NCBI GenBank assembly: GCA_027356675.1
Contig: DAHVXO010000317.1
Coordinates: 1-9,920 of the forward strand
From: Symbiobacteriaceae bacterium
GTDB lineage: Bacteria > Bacillota_E > Symbiobacteriia > Symbiobacteriales > Symbiobacteriaceae
DNA length: 9,920 bases
Direction of reading: 5' to 3'
The translations under genes and the position numbers were made by a program. The notes beneath the pieces were generated by a model. It was not told where the DNA came from. It worked only from the letters and a program-made list of their open reading frames with translations, and did no database searches. Positions 1-5,036 of this stretch are shown here, in pieces. Each line of letters opens with the position of its first letter. The first letter of the stretch is position 1.

Positions 1-479
1 ACGCGTATGCCATGCTCCCGGGCCATCGCCAAGGCGGCCAGCGCTGTCCGGCGCGGGGCCTCCCAGAAAAACGAGTAACCGGTCAAGTGGATCAAGCTGG
101 CGGTGGCCAGGGCGTCCAACGGCAAGTCAGATGGAGCCAGCTCGCGGTTGGCGCCGGGACTGATCAGCATGGAGCGTTCTCCGCCAGGCTCCACCAGGGA
201 GAGGATGATGCCCGTCGGGGCGCCGGAATCGACGGCCACCCGGGGGTCGACCCCCTCGGTGCGAAGCCCTGCAACCAGGGACGCACCCAGGGGATCCGCC
301 CCCACGCGGCCGACAAACAGGACGGGCTGCCCCAGGCGTGCCAGCCAGGTCGCGGTATTGGCCGGAGACCCACCCGGGCGCGGGTAAATCTCACCGCGGG
401 TGTCGGTGCCTCTGTCAAGCTGGCCAGGGGTCATCGCGATCAGGTCTAACACCAGGTCGCCCACTACAACTGCTCGCAT
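1..479 (-). CDS. psuK: PfkB-family sugar kinase, probable pseudouridine kinase (5' part only, cut by window edge)
   Basis: Only the first 159 codons are inside the window; the reading frame runs off the left edge without a stop. The protein begins MRAVVVGDLV and shows the ribokinase/PfkB N-terminal pattern: an initial beta strand, the glycine-rich substrate-binding segment GGSPANTA (residues 36-43), then FVGRVGADPLG (residues 55-65), all typical of the family. The ATP-binding C-terminal half with the catalytic Asp (DxxGAGD) is outside the window. A GGGGAG ribosome binding site lies 7 bases before the ATG. It starts 32 bases after the psuG stop, so the two are almost certainly co-transcribed. 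PfkB kinases have varied substrates; assignment to pseudouridine (phosphorylated to pseudouridine 5'-phosphate) rests on the psuG neighbour. The family is certain, the substrate probable. Confidence 0.85.
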   Translation of the reverse strand, partial: MRAVVVGDLVLDLIAMTPGQLDRGTDTRGEIYPRPGGSPANTATWLARLGQPVLFVGRVGADPLGASLVAGLRTEGVDPRVAVDSGAPTGIILSLVEPGGERSMLISPGANRELAPSDLPLDALATASLIHLTGYSFFWEAPRRTALAALAMAREHGIR

Positions 480-511
480 GTTGACACTCCCCGTAGCGGC
501 CAGCGGTTCTG

Positions 512-1429
512 CTACCGTGCAGACTCCGACAGTGCGATCGCCAGTTGGGCGCCCACCCTGGCGTTATTGACCACCAGCGCCTTGTTGGCTGCCACGGTCG
601 CCCCTTTGCTCACCTCATGGAGGGACTTGAGCAGGTAAGGCGTCACGGCCTTGCCCCGGATGCTCTCTGCTTTCATCCCGGCCTCAGCGGTATCTAGCCA
701 CTGCCGGAGTTGAACCGGATCCAGGGCGTCCTGCTGCGGAATCGGATTGACCAGCAGGACGGCGCCGGGCATCCCCAAGGCCTTCCGGGCCTTCAAGACC
801 GCCGCGGCCTCAGCCGGCGCCTCCACCCGGGCGTCCACCGACATGCCGGTGGAGGGGATATAAAACCCGGGGAACGTGTCGGTGCCATAACCCAGGATCG
901 TCACGCCATGAGTCTCCAAGAACTCCAGGGTAGCCGGAATGTCAAGCACCGTCTTGGCACCGGCGCAGACCACGGCCAGATTCAAGCGGGAGAGCGCGAT
1001 CAGGTCTGCGGACACGTCAAAGGATTCCCCGCCGCCGCGGTGAACGCCCCCGATGCCCCCCGTCACAAAGACCTCGATGTCGGCCCAAACAGCCACCTGA
1101 GCGGTGGAGGCGACGGTCGTGGCGGCGCTGCGGCCCAAACCGGCCAATACGGGCAGATCCCGGATCGAGGCCTTGGGAAGGTCCGGACTCTGGGCCACCC
1201 GCTCCAGTTCGTCGCGGGTCAGGCCCACCACAAACTGCCCGTCCAGAACGGCCACCGTGGCGGGAACCGCGCCTGCACGCCGGATCTCATCTTCTACGGC
1301 CACAGCAACCTCCAGGTTTTCCGGGTATGGAAATCCGTGGGCGATAATGGTGGACTCCAGTGCCACCACGGCCCGGCCGGCCGCTTTGGCCGCTTGCACC
1401 TCTGCACTCTGACGCATGTAGCGGTTCAC
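512..1429 (-). CDS. psuG: Pseudouridine-5'-phosphate glycosidase
   Basis: A 305-residue protein, the usual full length for the PsuG/IndA family. The enzyme cleaves the C-C glycosidic bond of pseudouridine 5'-phosphate to uracil and ribose 5-phosphate in the cytoplasm, a step in pseudouridine breakdown. Visible family motifs are ALESTIIAHG (residues 23-32, with Glu25 at the conserved glutamate), FVTGGIGGVHRG (121-132), CAGAKTVLDIP (155-165, with Lys159 in the place of the Schiff-base lysine of the E. coli enzyme), NPIPQQDAL (228-236), TPYLLK (263-268) and a C-terminal NKALVVNNARVGAQ block. The GTG start at 1429 is chosen because AGGAGGAG ends 6 bases upstream; the ATG four codons later is too far from it. 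It is the first gene of a unit with the downstream PfkB kinase, which supplies its substrate. The 90 bases upstream, after the bacilliredoxin terminator, contain no promoter I find convincing. Confidence 0.96.
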   Translation of the reverse strand: MNRYMRQSAEVQAAKAAGRAVVALESTIIAHGFPYPENLEVAVAVEDEIRRAGAVPATVAVLDGQFVVGLTRDELERVAQSPDLPKASIRDLPVLAGLGRSAATTVASTAQVAVWADIEVFVTGGIGGVHRGGGESFDVSADLIALSRLNLAVVCAGAKTVLDIPATLEFLETHGVTILGYGTDTFPGFYIPSTGMSVDARVEAPAEAAAVLKARKALGMPGAVLLVNPIPQQDALDPVQLRQWLDTAEAGMKAESIRGKAVTPYLLKSLHEVSKGATVAANKALVVNNARVGAQLAIALSESAR

Positions 1430-1520
1430 CGCGAACTCCTCCTTCTCATAGAGCCAGGTATTCGACTTGGACTACCTCATTCCTACCATGGCCGGGGTCA
1501 CGTTCGTCCACATACCCAAA

Positions 1521-1553
1521 ACGGAAGCCGCCCTGGTGGTGGGCGGCTTCCGT
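1521..1553 (-). terminator. Intrinsic terminator of the bacilliredoxin unit
   Basis: A perfect 13-base-pair stem (ACGGAAGCCGCCC pairing with GGGCGGCTTCCGT) has a 7-base loop. Read on the minus strand, the stem runs into TTTT then GGG, a short U-tract. It lies 70 bases after the bacilliredoxin stop and about 90 bases before psuG, so it should separate the two minus-strand units. On the plus strand it is followed only by CTTGCTG, so termination in that direction is less likely. Confidence 0.85.
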
Positions 1554-1622
1554 CTTGCTGGCTGCACCCCGTTGCGGGCAAAGCCTGGACTCGGCTCTCC
1601 CAGTGCGGGGCCGGTGCCGAGC

Positions 1623-2048
1623 TTACGCCTGCACCGAGCGGACCGCATCGATGACCTTGGCGGCCACCGCTTGCGGGTTGCTCCCCTCGATCTGATGCCG
1701 GTGAATCATGGTGACGATCTTGCCGTCCTTCATCACCGCCATGGATGGGGAAGACGGCGGATTGTCACCGAAGAGAGCGCGCGCAGCGGCGGTGGCTTCC
1801 TTATCCTGGCCGGCGAAGACGGTATAGAGATGATCGGCCTTCGCCCCCGACGCCAGCGCCATGGCGACGCCCGGCCGGGCGATGCCGCCGGCGCACCCGC
1901 AGACGGAGTTCACGAAGACCAGCGTAGTCCCCTGAGCGCTGGGCAGGGTCGCAGCGACCTCCGCCGGTGTCTTGAGCTCCTTGAACCCTACCTGTGTCAG
2001 TTCGTCACGCATATTCTGGATCATCGGCATGAACATGTTGATCTCCAA
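1623..2048 (-). CDS. Bacilliredoxin, BrxA/BrxB (YphP/YqiW) family
   Basis: A 141-residue protein matching the full length of Bacillus BrxA/BrxB. These thioredoxin-fold proteins remove bacillithiol from S-bacillithiolated proteins after oxidative stress. The signature CGC active site is present in VNSVCGCAGGIARP (Cys50 and Cys52), followed by TVFAGQDKEAT and the PPSSPS loop, with a C-terminal HRHQIEG segment, all characteristic of the family. The TTG start at 2048 is chosen over later ATGs because GGGAGGGG lies 7 bases upstream (2056-2063); the resulting N-terminus, MEINMFMP, also looks like family members. The gene begins 24 bases after the MFS transporter stop and ends at a strong terminator, so it is the last gene of a ywiC-MFS-brx unit. 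If the organism lacks bacillithiol, it could act on another thiol. Whether it is BrxA or BrxB cannot be settled here. Confidence 0.95.
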   Translation of the reverse strand: MEINMFMPMIQNMRDELTQVGFKELKTPAEVAATLPSAQGTTLVFVNSVCGCAGGIARPGVAMALASGAKADHLYTVFAGQDKEATAAARALFGDNPPSSPSMAVMKDGKIVTMIHRHQIEGSNPQAVAAKVIDAVRSVQA

Positions 2049-2055
2049 GGTCGTA

Positions 2056-2063
2056 CCCCTCCC
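2056..2063 (-). promoter_or_regulatory. Ribosome binding site fixing a TTG start (bacilliredoxin)
   Basis: GGGAGGGG on the minus strand is 7 bases from TTG at 2048. The next in-frame ATG is 12 bases further downstream and poorly spaced, so TTG is the preferred start. Confidence 0.75.
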
Positions 2064-2072
2064 GAAGGAAAC

Positions 2073-3398
2073 TTATGCATTTCCTTTGTCGTTTTTGACG
2101 ATGGGGGATGGCCGCGCGGGTACGGATGATTCCTGGGAAACTGGATGGCCTGGCCGGAAGATTTGGACCCGCCGCACCGTCTCCCCACCCGAACGCCCCA
2201 GCCGCTGTCGCAGCGGGGTCCACAGACTCAACCCCCAGAACAGACCTGCAACCACAACCCCGACCGCGGCATAGCTCGCCCAGGGCAACCCGACCCGCCC
2301 GGTGCGGAGGCTGTATTGCATCAGCCCGCCACCACTCAGGTTGCCCAACCCCTCCCCCAACCCCCAGGCGACGGAGGCGATGCCGAAGTAAGCCCCCTCG
2401 GCACCCGGCCGCGCCACCAGGGAGACGGCTGTGTCGACGGTCGGCATGAGAAACATCTCACCAACGATGAAGACCAGCACGGCCGCCACCAGACCGCCGA
2501 AGCCCCATAGCGGCCCGGCAACGCCCACGAGACCGAGACCGGCCCCGATCAGCAGGGCACCGATTGCCATGGCGGTCAGGGGCGCCAGTTGCGCCAGGAT
2601 ACGGCGAGTAACGATCACCTGGAGCAGGATGATCACAACGCTGCTGATGGTCCAGAGCAGCCCGACGGACGCTTCAAGCCCCAGCACCCGGCTGGCAAAG
2701 AGCGGCACCGAGATGGCGAGTTGCGTAAAGAGCGCCCACGTCAGTCCGCTCACGGCGCTGAAGACGAGGTAAGGCACATCCGAAAGCAGACTGAGGACCG
2801 CAGCCGGTGCGACCTGCCGGCGCGACAGGGGCTCGTCGAGCAGTGCCCAGGTCAGTACCCCCAGCACCAGGTGGACCCCTGCCGCCAGCCCGAAGAGCTG
2901 GAGCATGGTGCCCCGGACCAGAAACGCCCCTGCCAACGGCCCAAGGGAGACGCCGATATTGGCTGCCACACCCCGCAGCGCGAACGCCGTCGTACGTTCC
3001 CTTTCCCCTGCCAGCACGGCGATGGCCACCTTGGCCGCAGGACCGTAGAGCCCGCCCCCAAACCCTGCCACGGCGGCAGCCGCAAGATAATACGTCATAG
3101 TGCCGGGGAACCCGAGCGCTCCGATTCCCACCGTCCGCAATACCAGCCCTGCGAGCAGCGTGCGCTTGCGACCGGCCCGGTCGGCTAGCACTCCCCCCGC
3201 CGCACTCCCCAGCAGCAGTGCCAGTGACTGGGCGGCGAGCACCAATCCCGCCTCGGCCGGGGTCAGAGAGCGCCGGGCGGTGAAGAGGATGGCGAAGTAC
3301 GGCAGCAACAGATACCATCCCGCATGAAAGAGCAGAATGCCCGTGAGCAGCACGCCCATGGAACGCCCAAGCCGGAACCCGGGTGGAAACACCCGCAC
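2073..3398 (-). CDS. MFS transporter, DHA1 family, MdtH-like
   Basis: An integral membrane protein of about 441 residues with roughly twelve hydrophobic segments, the normal size for a major facilitator transporter. The family motif A is present between the second and third segments (GGVLADRAGRKR, residues 68-79). The layout resembles E. coli MdtH and similar DHA1 proteins: a FGGGLYGPAAK stretch near residue 112 and a second-half GEMFLMPT...GAYFGIAS region followed by an LPW segment. Proton-coupled export of drugs or metabolites is the usual role; the substrate cannot be read from sequence. The C-terminal tail of about 45 residues is hydrophilic and basic, likely cytoplasmic. An upstream ATG at 3455 keeps the frame open, but the GTG at 3398 is preferred because GGAGGTG lies 8 bases before it. 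It follows the YwiC-like gene by 62 bases and precedes bacilliredoxin by 24 bases, suggesting one transcript. Confidence 0.88.
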   Translation of the reverse strand: MRVFPPGFRLGRSMGVLLTGILLFHAGWYLLLPYFAILFTARRSLTPAEAGLVLAAQSLALLLGSAAGGVLADRAGRKRTLLAGLVLRTVGIGALGFPGTMTYYLAAAAVAGFGGGLYGPAAKVAIAVLAGERERTTAFALRGVAANIGVSLGPLAGAFLVRGTMLQLFGLAAGVHLVLGVLTWALLDEPLSRRQVAPAAVLSLLSDVPYLVFSAVSGLTWALFTQLAISVPLFASRVLGLEASVGLLWTISSVVIILLQVIVTRRILAQLAPLTAMAIGALLIGAGLGLVGVAGPLWGFGGLVAAVLVFIVGEMFLMPTVDTAVSLVARPGAEGAYFGIASVAWGLGEGLGNLSGGGLMQYSLRTGRVGLPWASYAAVGVVVAGLFWGLSLWTPLRQRLGRSGGETVRRVQIFRPGHPVSQESSVPARPSPIVKNDKGNA

Positions 3399-3406
3399 GC
3401 GCAAAA

Positions 3407-3413
3407 CACCTCC
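3407..3413 (-). promoter_or_regulatory. Ribosome binding site fixing a GTG start (MFS transporter)
   Basis: GGAGGTG on the minus strand is 8 bases from GTG at 3398. The in-frame ATG at 3455 has no comparable site and would add 19 residues of non-membrane sequence. A second GTG at 3392 is a less likely alternative. Confidence 0.7.
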
Positions 3414-3460
3414 GCAGTCTAGGGTGCCCGCGCAGGTGCCAATCTTGTATTGCATTTACA

Positions 3461-4252
3461 TCAGATCAGTGCGACGATGAGCAGCGCCCCAAAGAGGATG
3501 GTCAGCCACTGCTCGCCCTTGCCGATCACGTTCAGGTTCATGGCCGCGCCGCCCCGCGCCGCCCCGTAGATCGACCAGAAGAGCGCAGGCAGCAACGCCA
3601 CCGGCACCAGCCAGGGCACCGTGCGAACCGCCGCAGCCACCGCGGCGAAAGCAAAGGCGGCCAGATGCACCGCCACCGACAGCCCCCGGAAGCCGGCCGA
3701 CCGCCGCTCCCGGGCCAGCGTCTTGACACGGAAGACCGAGCCGCCGAAGAAGGCCGCACTGGTGATGGCCACCACCCAGCCCTCGGCCGGAATCCGGCCC
3801 GTGGCAGCCAGGTAATAGAGCGGTCCGCCGGCCATCAGGCCCACGACGGCCAGGAGGCCCGCGGATATGGAGCGTGTCAGTCCCCGGTCGGCCAGGAGTT
3901 GCACGATCGCCAGAACGACCAGGGCGCCTGCCAGCAAAGCGATGGACCACGGCCGCAAGATGATCACCGGCCCCAGGAAGGCGATGGCCAACCCGCCGAA
4001 GAGCAGGAGCCCGATCCGGGCCGCCTGGGGCGTGGTCCGGGCCATGCCGGCCTTGCCGCTGGCCCCGGTACCACGCAGAACCTCCACGGGACCGCGCACA
4101 CAATACCCGGCGACCCAGCCGAGCAGCGCAAGGATCCCAAGCAGGCTTGGACCGGCAGAGAGCATGGCGACAATGGACGGCGTTAGCAGCATTGCCCATC
4201 CGCCGTGTTCGCGGGGAATCGGGATGCGGCCGTTGGCGTGAGTGGTGGCCAT
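3461..4252 (-). CDS. ywiC: YwiC-like integral membrane protein
   Basis: A 263-residue, highly hydrophobic protein with about seven to eight membrane segments. The N-terminus carries PREHGGWAMLLTPS (residues 13-26), which matches the conserved P-[KR]-[QE]-H-G-[AG]-W-A-M opening of the YwiC-like family (compare B. subtilis YwiC). Its biochemical function is unknown. In B. subtilis, ywiC lies beside fnr and the nar nitrate-respiration genes, which suggests a link to anaerobic or respiratory metabolism. The conserved charged residues in loops (ARERRSAGFRG around residues 180-190, NVIGKGEQW around 241-249) resemble those of polytopic UbiA-type proteins, but I see no DxxxD pair. The ATG at 4252 has AGGGGG 8 bases upstream. 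The frame remains open upstream to 4621, but that part overlaps the opposite-strand genes and lacks membrane character. It appears to be the first gene of a unit with the MFS transporter and bacilliredoxin. Confidence 0.87.
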   Translation of the reverse strand: MATTHANGRIPIPREHGGWAMLLTPSIVAMLSAGPSLLGILALLGWVAGYCVRGPVEVLRGTGASGKAGMARTTPQAARIGLLLFGGLAIAFLGPVIILRPWSIALLAGALVVLAIVQLLADRGLTRSISAGLLAVVGLMAGGPLYYLAATGRIPAEGWVVAITSAAFFGGSVFRVKTLARERRSAGFRGLSVAVHLAAFAFAAVAAAVRTVPWLVPVALLPALFWSIYGAARGGAAMNLNVIGKGEQWLTILFGALLIVALI

Positions 4253-4283
4253 GGGTGGCGCCCCCTGTATGAAAGTCTTATGC

Positions 4284-4296
4284 AGGATATATTGTC
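4284..4296 (-). promoter_or_regulatory. Candidate activator-dependent promoter of ywiC
   Basis: A -10-like GACAAT (4296 to 4291, four of six matches to TATAAT) has no usable -35 (CTGTGC at 4319 to 4314). It is placed 29.5 bases from the centre of the CRP/FNR-like repeat at 4318-4333. That equals the spacing of a class II activator site centred at -41.5 with transcription starting near 4284. The weak -35 fits activator dependence. Confidence 0.5.
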
Positions 4297-4317
4297 GCCT
4301 GGACGGCCACGTAGCAC

Positions 4318-4333
4318 AGTGACGTTGCTCACA
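4318..4333. promoter_or_regulatory. CRP/FNR-family-like operator
   Basis: The sequence is AGTGA-CGTTGC-TCACA, an inverted repeat with 9 of 10 matches to TGTGA-N6-TCACA, the consensus bound by CRP and by Bacillus Fnr. It lies in the 156-base region between the diverging ywiC-like gene and the double-CxxC/Hpt unit, so it could act on either. The spacing to the ywiC -10 is ideal; on the plus strand no properly spaced -10 was found. A second copy of the same core is at 7790-7805. Confidence 0.6.
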
Positions 4334-4408
4334 ACTTATGACGGAGCGGGGGAACGGCAGGAATTCGGTATCATAGACGGAAGTTATGTCAGCACGGGGG
4401 TGCTCATC

Positions 4409-4618
4409 ATGTCGGAGATTCGGTGCACTCTGTGCGGGCGTTCGCCGGAAGGCGACCCGGAGTATGCCATGAAGGCCTTTCAGCACCGCGAGGGTCAGAA
4501 GGAGGGACGGGTGAAGGGGCCCCTGGTCTACATCTGCCCGGTCTGTGCTGGCCGGAGCCGGTACGAGGCACAGCAGAGCGGACGCGGCCTCTCGACCCCG
4601 AAGAAAAAAGATGTATAA
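4409..4618 (+). CDS. Small double-CxxC zinc-ribbon-like protein (DUF2197/YlaI type)
   Basis: A 69-residue protein with two Cys pairs, CTLC (residues 6-9) and CPVC (residues 43-46), about 34 residues apart. Such an arrangement is expected to bind one zinc ion. The order IRCTLC ... VYICPVCAGRSRYEA resembles the DUF2197 family (B. subtilis YlaI), whose role is unknown. The middle and C-terminal parts are basic (KEGRVKG, TPKKKDV). The ATG at 4409 is preceded by GGGGGTG at 6 bases. The stop overlaps the start of the Hpt gene by 8 bases, so the two are translated from one message and are probably coupled. This pairing suggests a link to signalling, but no partner or nucleic-acid target can be read from sequence. 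The family call is moderate; the metal site is visible. Confidence 0.75.
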   Translation: MSEIRCTLCGRSPEGDPEYAMKAFQHREGQKEGRVKGPLVYICPVCAGRSRYEAQQSGRGLSTPKKKDV

Positions 4619-4937
4619 CACCGCCGAATTCCAGGCCCTGCGCCGGGAGTATCTGCAGGGGGCCCTTGAGCGCTGTTCCCACCTGCAAAGTGAAGCCGAC
4701 CGCCTGCGCGCCGGCGCAGGCGTGGACCTCAGGCCCCTGCGCCAGGAGATTCACAAGCTCCGGGGCTCCGGCGGCTTCTACGGTTTCGCGGCACTCTCCA
4801 CCGCAGCCGGCGCCGCCGAGGACCAACTGATCCTGACCATGGACGACGAGATCGAGCGTGACGACGCCCGCCTGGCCGACCTGGTCACCAAGGTCGTCGC
4901 CACAGCCCGGGTGGCAGCGAAAGAGCTGGGTCTGTAA
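4611..4937 (+). CDS. Hpt (histidine phosphotransfer) protein
   Basis: A 108-residue, mostly helical protein consisting of a single Hpt domain. The signature around the phospho-accepting histidine is EIHKLRGSGGFYGF (residues 46-59, His48), equivalent to the H-x-L-[KR]-G-[SG] motif, followed by an amphipathic helix ALSTAAGAAEDQL as in the four-helix Hpt fold. It carries no kinase or receiver region, so it should shuttle phosphate between receiver domains. The neighbouring convergent hybrid kinase has two receivers and no Hpt of its own, and a stand-alone receiver is encoded beside it, making these the obvious partners. The ATG overlaps the end of the upstream gene by 8 bases and has only a purine-rich GAAGAAAAAAG before it, so expression likely depends on translational coupling. 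The start is supported by this overlap and by the family length. Confidence 0.88.
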   Translation: MYNTAEFQALRREYLQGALERCSHLQSEADRLRAGAGVDLRPLRQEIHKLRGSGGFYGFAALSTAAGAAEDQLILTMDDEIERDDARLADLVTKVVATARVAAKELGL

Positions 4938-4998
4938 CCCGGTACCTGCATACCTGGTCGCGCCACCGACAGGGATGTCGGTCCCGATGCGCGTAACG

Positions 4999-5036
4999 GG
5001 CCGGCCGGTCCATGGATGGACATTGGCCGGCCGGCC
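4999..5036. terminator. Hairpin between convergent Hpt and histidine kinase genes
   Basis: A 10-base-pair GC-only stem pairs GGCCGGCCGG (4999-5008) with CCGGCCGGCC (5027-5036). An inner GTCCA/TGGAC pairing extends it, separated by a small bulge. It lies between two genes that end towards each other and touches the stop codon of the kinase (5036-5038). Neither side has a U-tract, so it may act as a bidirectional, perhaps factor-assisted terminator or as a 3'-end stabiliser. Confidence 0.5.

Noticed and set aside
710..1654. A 314-codon plus-strand frame over psuG.
   Set aside because: It has no recognisable motifs and low-complexity composition, lies opposite a complete psuG, and runs through the terminator hairpin at 1521-1553.
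3399..3460. Possible separate promoter for the MFS gene (TTGGCA with TAGACT).
   Set aside because: The spacer is only 15 bases and the -10 would almost abut the ribosome binding site, so co-transcription with ywiC is the simpler reading.
3383..4186. A 267-codon plus-strand frame opposite the YwiC-like gene.
   Set aside because: It is a Gln/Arg/His/Pro-rich mirror of a membrane protein, without motifs or a credible ribosome binding site.
4369..4374. TATCAT as a -10 for the CxxC-Hpt unit.
   Set aside because: It has five of six matches, but no -35 at 16-18 bases, no extended -10, and its distance from the repeat at 4318-4333 fits neither class I nor class II activation well. Left as unproven.
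4253..4621. In-frame N-terminal extension of the YwiC-like protein up to 4621.
   Set aside because: It would cross the divergent promoter region and overlap the double-CxxC gene. The family begins at the PREHGGWAM region, and the ATG at 4252 has its own ribosome binding site.
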